From Denticeps clupeoides (Eukaryota; Chordata; Actinopteri; Clupeiformes; Denticipitidae): DNA of 64,000 nt. Positions 33,500 to 43,785 of this stretch are shown one piece after another. The notes below the pieces were generated by a model, which worked only from the letters and a program-made list of their open reading frames with translations, did not search any database and was not told where the DNA came from. The position numbers and the translations under genes were made by a program. Numbering within the stretch: position 1 is the stretch's first letter; each line of letters opens with the position of its first letter. Where the stretch lies: the NCBI RefSeq assembly GCF_900700375.1, contig NC_041712.1:24382506-24446505 (forward strand), given 5' to 3'.

Positions 33500-34235
33500 T
33501 GGCAGATTTATTAACAAAGAAAAACTGAAAAACCAGAGTGGCCAGACGGAAGCCTCACCTCTGCGCAAGACACATAAAAGCCTGCGTGGAGTTTGCTAAA
33601 CACCTGGAGGACTCCCAGATGGTGAGAAATAAGATTCCCTGGTCTGATGAGACCAAGATGAATCATTTTGGTCTTAATTCTAAGTGGTATGTGTGGAGAA
33701 AACCAGGCACTGCTCATCACCTGTCCAATACAGTCCCAACAGTGAAGCGTGGTGGTGGCAGCATCATGCTGTGGGGTGTTTTGCAGCTGCAGGGACGGGA
33801 CGACTGGTTGCAAACGAGGGAAAGATGAATGCAGCCAAGTACAGGGATATCCTGGACTAAAACCTTCTCCAGAGTGATTGAGAGACCTAAAAATGACTGT
33901 CCACCAATGTTTACCTTCCAACCTGCCAGAACTGGAGAAGATCTGCAAGGAGGAATGGCAGAGGATCCTCAAATCCAGGTGTGAAAAAATTGTTGCATCT
34001 TTCCCCAAAAGAGAGCTTCTACAAAAACTGAGCAAACGGTCTTAATATGTAATATGTGATATTTCAGGTTTTCTTTATAAATAAACCTCAACAATATGGG
34101 TGTCAATATGGGTGCTGTGTGTACATTAATGAGTTATTGAGAAAATGTACTTAAATTATTTTAGTAAATGGCTGCAATATAACAAAGGGTGAAAACTGTT
34201 AGATGGTCTGAATTCTTTCCGCACTGGCTGTCAGA
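33500..34235 (+). mobile_element. Tc1-like DNA transposon, degraded 3' part
   Basis: Frames recall a Tc1 transposase: a helix-turn-helix end, WSDETKMNHFGLN (first catalytic Asp region of DDE), VKRGGGSIMLWG and a tail ELEKICKEEWQRI, but spread over different frames with stops. The end at about 34200-34232 has GGTCTGAATTCTTTCCGCAC, a Tc1-type terminus. The 5' half is missing. Non-functional. Confidence 0.8.
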
Positions 34236-34692
34236 CACTCTCTTCCATCCTAACACTGAACGGGACTATTCCACTTCCGTTCGATAGCCATGCAATGACT
34301 TCATATTATAAAAAAAACATGCATATTCAATCTGACATCAAACAAAATGACATTTTGACTTTTGTGATATGACGATGAAGATTAAACAAAAAAAAATTGG
34401 CAATAAAATCCCAGCTCTGATGCCTTTGTCTAAAAGGCAGGGGGTTTAAAAGCCCCCCTCCCCAGTGCGCCGAACTGATGAATTATGAATGAATGAGGAA
34501 CAGGGTCCTGCAATGCATGGACCTCTATATCCCCTTCGCTTTCAATAATTTATTTATTTGAATGGACGTGATGCTTTTAGAATTTTATGTAAGTCTATGG
34601 GTGACATTTTCTCTGTTAACAGCCCTGACGTGACAGACATGTTTTCTCAACTTTGACACACACACACAAACACACACACACACACACATATA

Positions 34693-36131
34693 TAGGGAGT
34701 GCAGAATTATTAGGCAAGTTGTATTTTTGAGGAATAATTTTATTATTGATATCTGTGTGTGCAGGTGACTATTACTGTGCATAATTATTAGGCAACTTAA
34801 CAAAAAACAAATATATACCCATTTCAATTATTTATTTTTACCAGTGAAACTAATATAGCATCTCCACATCTCCAGAAATATACATTTCTGACATTCAAAA
34901 ACAAAACAAAAACAAATCAGCGACCAATATAGCCACCTTTCTTTGCAAGGACACTCAAAAGCCTGCCATCCATGGATTCTGTCAGTGTTTTGATCTGTTC
35001 ACCATCAACATTGCGTGCAGCAGCAACCACAGCCTCCCAGACACTGTTCAGAGAGGTGTACTGTTTTCCCTCCTTGTAAATCTCATTTGATGATGGACCA
35101 CAGGTTCTCAATGGGGTTCAGATCAGGTGAACAAGGAGGCCATGTCATTAGTTTTTCTTCTTTTATACCCTTTCTTGCCAGCCACGCTGTGGAGTACTTG
35201 GACGTGTGTGATGGAGCATTGTCCTGCATGAAAATCATGTTTTTCTTGAAGGATGCAGACTTCTTCCTGTACCACTGCTTGAAGAAGGTGTCTTCCAGAA
35301 ACTGTCAGTAGGACTGGGAGTTGAGCTTGACTCCATCCTCAACCCGAAAAGGCCCCACAAGCTCATCTTTGATGATACCAGCCCAAACCAGTACTCCACC
35401 TCCACCTTGTCGGACTGGAGCTCTCTGCCATTTACCAATCCAGCCACGGGCCCATCCATCTTGCCCATCAAGACGCACTCTCATTTCATCAGTCCATAAA
35501 ACCTTAGAAAAATCAGTCTTGAGCTATTTCTTGGCCCAGTCTTGACGTTTCAGCTTGTGTGTCTTGTTCAGTGGTGGTCGTCTTTCAGTCTTTCTTACCT
35601 TGGCCATGTCTCTGAGTATTGCACACCTTGTGCTTTTGGGCACTCCAGTGATGTTGCAGCTCTGAAATATGGCCAAACTGGTGGCAAGTGGCATCTTGGC
35701 AGCTGCACGCTTGACTTTTCTCAGTTCATGGGCAGTTATTTTGCGCCTTGGTTTTTCCACACGCTTCTTGAGACCCTGTTGACTATTTGGAATGAAACGC
35801 TTGATTGTTCGATGATCACGCTTCAGAAGCTTTGCAATTTTAAGAGTGCTGCATCCCTCTGCAAGATATCTCACTATTTTTGACTTTTCTGAGCCTGTCA
35901 AGTCCTTCTTTTGACCCATTTTGCCAAAGGAAAGGAAGTTGCCTAATAATTATGCACACCTGATATAGGGTGTCATTAGACCACACCCCTTCTCATTACA
36001 GAGATGCACATCACCTAATATGCTTAATTGGTAGTAGGCTTTCGAGCCTATACAGCTTGGAGTAAGACAACATGCATGAAGAGGATGATGTGGACAAAAT
36101 ACTCATTTGCCTAATAATTCTGCACTCCCTG
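34693..36131 (-). mobile_element. Tc1/mariner-superfamily transposon, full length with TIRs, transposase dead
   Basis: The ends read (C/T)AGGGAGTGCAGAATTATT at the left and the inverse AATAATTCTGCACTCCCTG at the right, flanked by TA on both sides and sitting in CA/TA simple repeat. Total 1439 bp. The minus strand encodes a transposase starting at 35919: MGQKKDLTGSEKSKIVRYL with helix-turn-helix (CSTLKIAKLLKRDHRTIKRF), then WTDEMRVRLDGQDGW, MQDNAPSHTS and PDLNPIENLW of the DDE domain. It is broken by an in-frame TAG at about 35525, a TGA at about 35308 and a frameshift near 35092, so it could only be mobilised in trans. The first left base T (C at the right end) fits a C-to-T change. Confidence 0.88.
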
Positions 36132-36294
36132 TACATATATATATATATATATATGATCAACACACTGTAGACCATAATCAGCAATCCACACCTGTAGATG
36201 GATTAAATTATGTCATTGTGATACATTATTAAAAAAACATTTTCAGTTGCATTACAGCATACCGTTTTTGGTTCTGTTTTAATTTGCACATTCA

Positions 36295-36630
36295 TTCATG
36301 AATCGGATATAAAAGCGGTTTGTCCTGGTTTTCTGGAAGTGTCAGTGACCGGGGTGTGACGAGTCCTGTGAATTGTCTATTGCTTTTTTGCACCATCGTG
36401 AGATGTAAATTTGCCCCTGGGTGGGGAGGGTCCAGCCAATAGGTTTTTCCGGTGACCTGATGACCTCGTGGAGCGACTTCCTTTCTGTACCACACACACA
36501 GTCTTTCTACGGCGCTGGTTTCTTCTGAAAATTCTCCGAAAGTACAGTCTCTGTGGCGCCTTCTTCAGCAGCTTCTTGTTGTTGGTGCTCCAAGTCAGGT
36601 CGCCCTCCAGCTCAACAGCCAGGAACCTGA
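36295..36630 (-). mobile_element. Non-LTR LINE C-terminal remnant
   Basis: Minus-strand text reads DLTWSTNNKKLLKKAPQRLYF, the block after the RT domain of several fish LINEs, then a decayed C-terminus including SRWCKKAIDNSQDSSHPGH in another frame. Several breaks; no other parts. Confidence 0.6.
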
Positions 36631-36654
36631 ACACTGGGACCCAGAGCGGGACAC

Positions 36655-36865
36655 TTAGAACGGTTGTTTTCTGAACGCTTTTTTTGTGAAAACGTTGACA
36701 TATCAGCCCGATCTCCAACCTGACCTTTAACCCCAAGACGCATCCTACGTACTACAATGGTGGATAACACGTTTGTGGTCGTGTTGCACCAGCTACATGA
36801 ATGTAAACGGAAAAAGACTCGTCTGTCTTCGCTTTTCATGGTGATTTTTGCTTCTTGCTTTCTTC
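36655..36865. mobile_element. Non-autonomous DNA transposon R2, fragment
   Basis: Inverse of the right part of the copies at 21965 and 31975: CCAACCTGACCTTTAACCCC, ACTACAATGGTGGATAACAC. A further scrap at 37482-37530 (GCGCCACTTACAGGTGTGG) matches the internal satellite unit. Confidence 0.6.
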
Positions 36866-36984
36866 CTTGAAACATGTGAATAGGTCAGTAACTTTTAAAA
36901 AGCTTGCTCTGGCTTTTTTATTTAACTTTCTCTCCCTCCCTCTCTCCTTTCTTTGCTATAATGTTCATGTTATCTCTAAGTGGA

Positions 36985-37385
36985 TAATTTACATTTACGG
37001 CATTTATCAGACGCCCTTATCCAGAGCGACTTATTTTTCGAGACGTCACAATTCGCTGAGGGAACACGTGAAAGAGCAGAGTGTGCATGGAGAGCAACAT
37101 GGAGTGCAATTCAAGGTGAAGCGAGTGATGGAAGTTGCACGGCTGCCGATGTCACGTTGCGTGTATACGGCTGCATTATCTGTTACCAAACGAACACAGT
37201 TACAGTAGTTACAGGAGCAGTCCCCCTGTACAGGGACAGTCCCCCCCTGGAGACACTCAGGGTTAAGTGTCTTGCTCAGGGACACGATGGTAGTAAGCTG
37301 GGTTCGAACCTGGGTCTTCTGGTGACATCGGCAGGTAACACACTCATAGGCGAGTGTGTTACCTGCTAGGCCACTACGACCCTAT
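36985..37385 (-). repeat. SINE family A copy interrupted by repeat R3
   Basis: TTTACGGCATTTATCAGACG... CAGAGCGACTTA, then about 169 bp of unrelated sequence (37031-37199), then TTACAGTAGTTACAGG and the rest of the SINE to CTAGGCCACTACGACCC. Confidence 0.85.
37031..37199 (+). repeat. Unclassified short repeat R3, copy 1
   Basis: The second copy is at 38977-39124 on the opposite strand. It begins TTATTTTTCGAGACGTCACA and ends CCAAACGAACACAG. Copy 1 has 21 extra bases between two GATG words. Both copies keep one frame open across the element. No B box or obvious inverted ends. Confidence 0.7.
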
Positions 37386-37539
37386 AATTATTTGTGCTGT
37401 CTGGGCTGGAGACCATGCAATAAGCTGTCATGTAAAAATAGTTGCCCTCTGCGTTCAATAAAGTTAATTAAAAAAAAAAGAACAGCGCCACTTACAGGTG
37501 TGGAGGGAGGGTTAAAGCAGTGTGTGGCTGTGTGTAAAT

Positions 37540-38976
37540 GCCGTTTGCCCATTTCTACTCACGGCGGGACTCATCAGGACTGGGTGCCAGGTCAGAGCTC
37601 TTATCAGCCTCCTCCAGCACCATCATCGCCGATGGACACTTTGGTGATGAAAACCGCCCGTAGGCCCCACCGCCGCACCGGAGGCCCTCGAGGCCTCTGA
37701 ACTCCTATGAGAGGGATGGTGCTAAGTGCCTGGGGAGCCCGGTGCTCTTGGCGTCAGGCTGGCCGTAGCCAACAGACGTCCGGAATCGTCCGGTGTAACA
37801 CGGACGCCAGAGACAATTCTGCACAGGCCCCAGGGACGGGGGAACCAGGCACCCCGGCCGGTGCCACGATGGGCTCCTGCTGAGTGACTGGAAGGATAAT
37901 GGAAGGGATCAGGGATGGACTGGAAGGGATCAGGGATGTAGGTGGTGACTAAATGACAGAGAATCGTCACCCCCTCACCAGGCGGCAGGCTCTCGTTAGA
38001 ACCGTCCTGCCGAATCGCCAGGCCAGCAAGCCCCAGTGCTCAAGCGCCAGGCTCAAAGTGGCTGGATCCCAGCAGGGGACAGCGACCAGGCACAGCTTTC
38101 ATCGTCACCGTCACCGCCATCTGACAACCTGTTGACCTCGGGCTCCCCCGAAATCTGCCTGTCATGGTGAGAAGCGCCCCAGAACGGAGAGAACAGGGGC
38201 GCAGACGGCAGAGGGGGGAAAAGGAACTTGGAGGACGGAGGATGGGGTTGAACAGAGCGAGCGCTGTTTCCTCTCTCCCCCTCCCTCCCTCCCTTTCTCC
38301 CTCCATCTCTCTCTCTCTCTCTCCCTTTGCCTGTCTGTCCATCACCCCCTTTCAGGCGGCTGGAGACGCCGTCTCCGCGTTCGTCTGAGCCCCCGGATTT
38401 ACCGTTCCACCGGATTTTCAGCCGATATCTTTGCGGCGTGAGCAGGTAGGTAAAGTCTTACTGCTGCATGGCTACAACATGCTGGGTTCTGATCTCCAAC
38501 ATGTGTGTGTGTGTGTGTGTGTAAGAAAGTTGTCCCGCGTTGCATGCGTGGGACAGTGATCGGTGATGTAAACCGCCGATGTCGGCGGCAACTAATGACG
38601 AGGGCGCAGACTGACTGGCGGGCAGGCGGCAGGACCTCCGCCCCCAGGGTGCCCAACCCCTTGTTCATTGAAGCCTTCTGTGGGGGTTCGCTGTACGGGG
38701 GTCTGATTTTGGCACATGACATCCCTTTAGCCCTTCACTCGGTGAGCAACAGGAAACAACTACGGAACGAGAGAAACCTCCCAACACCACGAACCAAGTG
38801 CATTCGGAGGATGTTCACGGTGCTCTTTGATACCATAGACAGGATGTCCTCGTCAGGAAGTAAAAAGGGCCGCACAACGCCGGCGTCACGCTAACAAGCT
38901 GCACTACAGAGGCAGGGGGAACCAAAAAGTACATCAGACACGCTTTCATTACCGCGTGACGGAGGAAACGCGCAGC
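37540..38976. other. Unassigned GC-rich region
   Basis: GC-rich, with CT-rich simple sequence at 38270-38335 and a GT run at 38501-38522. GGCGTGAGCAG|GTAGGT at about 38446 looks like a plus-strand splice donor, so a non-coding first exon (for example of sertm1) is possible. No protein family is recognised in any frame. Confidence 0.3.
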
Positions 38977-39124
38977 CTGTGTTCGTTTGGTAACAGATAA
39001 TGCAGCCGTATACACGCAACGTGACATCACTCGCTTCACCTTGAATCGCACTCCATGTTGCTCTCCATGCACACTCTGCTCTTTCACGTGTTCCCTCAGC
39101 GAATTGTGACGTCTCGAAAAATAA
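38977..39124 (-). repeat. Unclassified short repeat R3, copy 2
   Basis: Reverse complement of 37031-37199 without the 21-bp block. Very few other differences. Confidence 0.7.
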
Positions 39125-39767
39125 ATGCCCCGTCCGCCACACATAAATGTCTTTTTTTTCCAGGACACGGTAATTCTGGGAGCCGTGGGACTTACTTTGC
39201 TTGCTTGTGGGATAAATCCCAATGACGACGAGGGCCCGGAATATCATGACATTTAACGGCCTGGCCACTCAATTATTCATATCGTTCTAAAACCAGAATA
39301 TAGGGAGAAGAAGAAAAAAAAAACCCAAACTAAAACTAAACAGGAGAGCGAATGACCTTCTCTACGTCGGCGCTGAATGGTTCTCCTGCTGCCCTAATGG
39401 ACCGCCGCCGCCTCCAACATCAGCCAACAATTAAACAAGCACAGAGGTGCGCATGTTGCCAGGAAACAAACAGCACAATTAAATATGATTATTCTGCTCT
39501 CGGCGCGGGCCGGGAGGCGTGGAAGTGTGTGCGGGGCTCAGATCACCGTGGATTGAGTGACGAGACACCAACTTGATTGTTCGGCCGGTAATTGCAGACG
39601 ATTAACGTAGCTTCTTCTCATCCGTTAGATGTCTTCACAGTGGAGGAATGATTGGAAACCACAATAGCTGCTTCTGGCAGCTTGTCTTTAATTTTAGTTT
39701 TAGTCGAGGCTTTGTGTCCATCTGTCATTTTAGTCTTTATTAGTCTTTATCACGTCCATCACGTCGC

Positions 39768-39922
39768 CTGTGAACCAGAAGACCCAGGTTCAAATCCCAC
39801 TAACTACCATCGTGTCCCTGAGCAGGACACTTAACCCTGAGTGTCTCCAGGGGGGGACTGTCCCTGTAACTACTGACTGTAAGTCGCTCTGGATAAGGAC
39901 ATCTGGTAAATGTAAATATCAA
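39768..39922 (+). repeat. SINE family A copy
   Basis: GTGAACCAGAAGACCCAGG, B box GGTTCAAATCCC and tail CTCTGGATAAGGACATCTGG then AAATGTAAAT. The 5' head is short. Confidence 0.88.
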
Positions 39923-40080
39923 CTCATTTTAGTGTCAACAAGTCAAACGGCCAATTTATATTTGCATTACATAATATTTAACATTTTATTAAAGTTATTG
40001 CTATTTACGGGTTCTGTAATGATGCATGTGTGTGTTCGTATAAAATATATTGTAAGAAGTCATAAAGAACATTAATGTTT

Positions 40081-40103
40081 TCCTAGTGATCTAGTGGCTA
40101 GGA
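40081..40103 (+). pseudogene. tRNA-Glu 5' fragment
   Basis: TCCTAGTGATCTAGTGGCTA matches the 5' part of the tRNA-Glu copies, preceded by the same spacer. The 3' part is missing; a family A SINE begins about 10 bp later. Confidence 0.7.
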
Positions 40104-40109
40104 TTTATA

Positions 40110-40292
40110 TCTATTTACATTTTACATTTACAGCATTTATCAGACGCCCTTATCCAGAGCGACTTACAATCAGTAGTTACAGGGACAGTCCCCCCTGGAG
40201 CAATTTAGGGTTAAGTGTCTTGCTCAGGGACACAATGGTAGTAAGTGGGATTCGAACCCGGGTCTTCTGGTTCATAGACGAGTGTGTTACCT
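40110..40292 (-). repeat. SINE family A copy inserted in the tRNA array
   Basis: Minus orientation: ACATTTTACATTTACAGCAT to GGTTCATAGACGAGTGTGTT. It truncates the tRNA-Glu fragment at 40081-40103. Confidence 0.9.
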
Positions 40293-40432
40293 ATTTATAT
40301 ATATGCCAATTTATATTTGCATTACATGATATTTAACATTTTATTATAGTTTTTGCTATTTACGCATTCTGTAATGGTGCATGTGTGAGTTCGTAAATAT
40401 TATATGATAAGAAGAAGAAGAATGCTAATTCT

Positions 40433-40504
40433 TCCCTGGTAATCTAGTGGTTAGGATACAGCGCTTTCACCGCTGCGGCCCGGGTTCGATTCCCGGTCAG
40501 GGAA
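40433..40504 (+). tRNA. tRNA-Glu (TTC)
   Basis: 72 nt. The acceptor stem TCCCTGG/TCAGGGA, anticodon loop CTTTCAC with a paired CAGCG/CGCTG stem, B box GGTTCGATTCC and discriminator A are all intact. No T-run follows for about 60 bp, so a strong Pol III terminator is not close. Confidence 0.85.
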
Positions 40505-40768
40505 TCTAGCGATCTGTTCCACCATCACGAGGTTGAAACAGATTATTACAATGGCTAATTTATATTTTCATTACTTAAAATATTATTATAGTTTTTGCTA
40601 TTTACGCCCTCTGTAATGGTGCGTGTATGTGTTCGTATAAAATATATTATAAGAATAGTAAATTATTAATATAAATAAAACTTTTGATTTAGGTAAAAGG
40701 ACTGGGAAACCAAGACGGTGCTCACTGCAGGCCGCCAGAAGACGAGCCGCGCCCATTAGTCTGATGTG

Positions 40769-40840
40769 TCCCTGGTGGTCTAGTGGTTAGGATTCGGCGC
40801 TCTCACCGCCGCGGCCCGGGTTCGATTCCCGGTCAGGGAA
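40769..40840 (+). tRNA. tRNA-Glu (CTC), unit 1
   Basis: 72 nt, canonical vertebrate tRNA-Glu-CTC: loop CTCTCAC, stem CGGCG/CGCCG, A box TGGTCTAGTGG, B box GGTTCGATTCC, discriminator A. TTTTT five bases downstream is a good Pol III terminator. Confidence 0.95.
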
Positions 40841-41040
40841 CTCCTTTTTGCAGTAGTCCACCTCTGACCAAATCAGAGGAACACCGAGAAGGTGGCCATT
40901 ACAGACCTTTGTTGTGACGCAGGGTGGAAGCCAACCACCATTAAACAAGAAGAAGAAGAAGACGTGGAGTGTCATGGCGGCTGAGCTACGCCAGCCCCGC
41001 CCATAGTCAGCCCCGCCCACTCTTTAATGATTATTAAAAT

Positions 41041-41985
41041 AATAGGGTTAAGCAGGAACGTATTTTACATTTCAATGTCTTATTTTGTTTGATATGAGGA
41101 AAGCTTTTGAGGAAATAATTTTGCCAGCTTGTCCTTATTTTAGTTTTAGTCGAGTCTTTTAAAATCTGTCATTTTATTCTTTATTAGTCTTAATCACATC
41201 CAGACTCATTTTAGTCTAGACAAGTTTCAGTCGACTAAAACGCTGAGCATTTTAATCATATCTTCATCAGAATTATCCATTAATATTTAAGTCTTGTTCA
41301 ATCAGTGAGAATTGTATTTTAGTCTCTTTTTTAGTAATGCAATTATATTTAACCCAGTCAACACAGTACAAGTACCGAATACAACAGACAAAAAGCTCGT
41401 TATTAGGTTATTAATACCTTATAAATTCAAGAATATTCAACATCTATTTCAGTGGCTCTATTTCTCCTCGTGATTTTTGACCACACATTCTGTTTTCTTT
41501 TTCCCTTCATTGTTCAGAAAGTGTCCTTATTTCTATAACCCACCACAAGCATTGTGAAATATTAATAATGCACCAAGGGGAATTGAAAAAGTGATGTCAT
41601 CTGTGCGACCGAATGGGAGTCACAGGAAACAGAAATACAATACTTCATAAAAATAATAATGTGATTAAACAAGAGGAAATAACCTCTCGTCTTATTTACA
41701 TCATCAATAAAAGTAAATACTACATTTTTGTATACCTTTTATTTTGTAAACCATATTTTGTCTAATTTTTAAAAAATATTGCATGATGTATGTTATCTTG
41801 ACTCGTTTTCGTCAGGTCATAAAGTTTTGTTGACAGAGATATTTTAGAAGTTATCTTCTCCACAAATTTCCAAACGTTGTGCTCCAGATCCTTCTGTTCT
41901 TGATGCTTGAGGACATCTGATGCGAGTTGCACTGCTTATCTAAAAATTATTCTTATCTTCATGCCAGGAACCATTCATTTGGAAT
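41041..41985. other. AT-rich flank of sertm1 copy 1
   Basis: Repeated at 43980-44960 and in part at 46960-47490. It holds TTTTAGTTTTAGTCGAGTC-type words that also occur at 39690. The acceptor TTCATGCCAG at 41961-41970 suggests an upstream non-coding exon whose position I cannot fix. Confidence 0.4.
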
Positions 41986-41987
41986 CG

Positions 41988-42320
41988 ATGTCTGGAATAG
42001 AGTTTTCAGAAAAGGAAATGAATGGGACGATTCCGGAAGATGGAGCGTTCCTGAAGTTCACCCCAACCTCAGCTTCCACAGCAGCGGCCGCATCATTGTC
42101 CAGCCGTCCGGAAAATGTCTTCGTCTACGTGTCCATCTTCCTCAGTCTGCTGGTCTTCCTGCTCAGTCTGCTGGTCATTGCCCTGTACAGGCTGAAGAAC
42201 ATCATCTCCTCCAGCTCCTCCTACCCAGAATGCACCAGTGAAGGGGGCAGCTCCTTCACCAACATGGAGATCTGCAGCATGTCCTCACAGCGCTCCACAG
42301 TGTCCTCTCTGTCTTCCTAA
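41988..42320 (+). CDS. sertm1: SERTM1 (serine-rich transmembrane protein 1), copy 1
   Basis: A single coding exon of 110 aa. Human SERTM1 has the same plan and size: an acidic N-terminal ectodomain with NGT (residues 12-14, a possible N-glycosylation site), one membrane span at about 43-67 (VFVYVSIFLSLLVFLLSLLV), then RLKNIISSSSSYPE and a Ser-rich tail (ICSMSSQRSTVSSLSS). Function is poorly known; it is a small single-pass protein. I chose the ATG at 41988 because a splice acceptor (CATGCCAG) lies just upstream and the human protein also starts MS; the longer frame from 41907 would translate intron. The neighbour rfxap supports orthology. It lies inside the tandem duplication. Confidence 0.93.
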   Translation: MSGIEFSEKEMNGTIPEDGAFLKFTPTSASTAAAASLSSRPENVFVYVSIFLSLLVFLLSLLVIALYRLKNIISSSSSYPECTSEGGSSFTNMEICSMSSQRSTVSSLSS

Positions 42321-43050
42321 CATACACCACTGTGCTCATGATGATGACATCTGCAGGTCCGTGTGGATAAAGGTTTTTCTGAGAGGATGAAGCGGATGCA
42401 GGCTGGGGAACGGAGGACATGGAGCAGTCTTCTGACTGCTCCGAACAGAACTGCAGAACAAGCCCTGAGGAAAACAGACTTCTGCTGTCATTATTGCCTT
42501 TTTTTTGTTTCTGTACAGAACTGTGGTCCAATTTGATTGATTGATACATCACATATCCTTGTATTATGCAATGTGCATTCACCAGAAAGACTGGCATGTG
42601 AAAGGATCGGTCCTTTCTGGATCAGGTCACCACTGGTTTCTGTTAAGATGCTGAGCTGTGAAGTCTTGTCCCCGTGTGTCAAGGCCTGGAGTGTCTTGCT
42701 GTGACCGGGCCACAGTTTCATATTTATTCAAGGTGACCAAATTCGATTTCCATTCCATTTATGATCCAGCTGTTCCTGAGCGACATGGAATGAACATTTA
42801 AAGTGGTGAATATTGCAACTCATGTCAAAACATCACATAGGAAGTTTGGTAAAATTACGTTATAATTTTATAAATTACATCATAATTACACATATTATAA
42901 TGCAGGCTCTTGAGTGCGACAGACACAATTTTCTTTTTTTGTATTTATTGTATTTCTCAAAAAAGATCATTTGAAGGCTAGTAGCGCTTCACTATGAAAC
43001 AAGAACCTGGAGCCAATCAAAAACGAAAGGGCCAACACACCAGCCAATCA
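42321..43050. other. sertm1 copy 1 3' UTR and flank
   Basis: Almost identical to 45298-46027 in unit 2. No other gene seen. Confidence 0.6.
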
Positions 43051-43140
43051 GAATAGTTTTTGCAATTTACGCGCTCTGTAACGGTGCATGTGTGTGTTCG
43101 TATAAATTATATGATAAGAAGTCATACAGAATGCAACGCT

Positions 43141-43212
43141 TCCCTGTTAGTCTAGAGGTTAGGATACAGCGCTTTCACCGATGAGGCCCGGGTTCGATTC
43201 CCGGTCAGGGAT
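43141..43212 (+). pseudogene. tRNA-Glu (TTC)-like, probably degenerate
   Basis: 72 nt aligned to the TTC copies, but with a T-T mismatch at the base of the acceptor stem (TCCCTGT/TCAGGGA), a G-A mismatch in the anticodon stem (CAGCG/CGATG) and T instead of A as discriminator. The B box is intact. No close T-run terminator. Confidence 0.75.
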
Positions 43213-43357
43213 CAATCTTCGTTCATGACATAGCGATCTGTTCCACCATCACGAGGATAAAACAGGTTATTACTTTGGCCCGAATATTTTTTAGTTACAT
43301 CATATTTAACATTTTATTATAGTTTTTGCTATTTACGTGCTCTGTAAATATGATTAT

Positions 43358-43406
43358 GATTCGGAGCTTTCACCGCCGCGGCCCGGGTTCGATTCCCGGT
43401 CAGGAA
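43358..43406 (+). pseudogene. tRNA-Glu 3' fragment, unit 1
   Basis: GATTCGGAGCTTTCACCGCC followed by the intact TpsiC arm. The whole 5' third, including the A box, is absent. Confidence 0.85.
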
Positions 43407-43713
43407 ACATCCTCGTTCTTCACCCAACGGTCATGACATAGCGATCTGTTATTGAATCTGTTGCGCCATCACGAGGTTGAAACAGATTATTACAATGGCC
43501 AATTTCTATTTTTTATTACTTAAAATATTATTATAGTTTTTGCTATTTATGTGCTCTGTAATGGTGCGTGTATGTGTTCGTATAAAATATATTATAAGAA
43601 TAGTAAATTATTAATATAAATAAAACTTTTGATTTAGGTAAAAGGACTGGGAAACCAAGACGGCGCTCACTGCAGGCCGCCAGAAGACGAGCCGCGCCCA
43701 TTAGTCTGATGTG

Positions 43714-43785
43714 TCCCTGGTGGTCTAGTGGTTAGGATTCGGCGCTCTCACCGCCGCGGCCCGGGTTCGATTCCCGGTCAGGGAA
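43714..43785 (+). tRNA. tRNA-Glu (CTC), unit 2
   Basis: Identical to the copy at 40769, with the same 5' flank (TTAGTCTGATGTG) and the same TTTTT terminator. Confidence 0.95.

Noticed and set aside
38505-38894. 129-codon plus frame with PNPLFIEAFCGGSLYGG
   Set aside because: It starts inside a GT microsatellite, and I recognise no family or splice pattern. Left unassigned.
41907-41987. 27-codon N-terminal extension of sertm1
   Set aside because: It runs through a splice acceptor (TTCATGCCAG) and has no counterpart in SERTM1.
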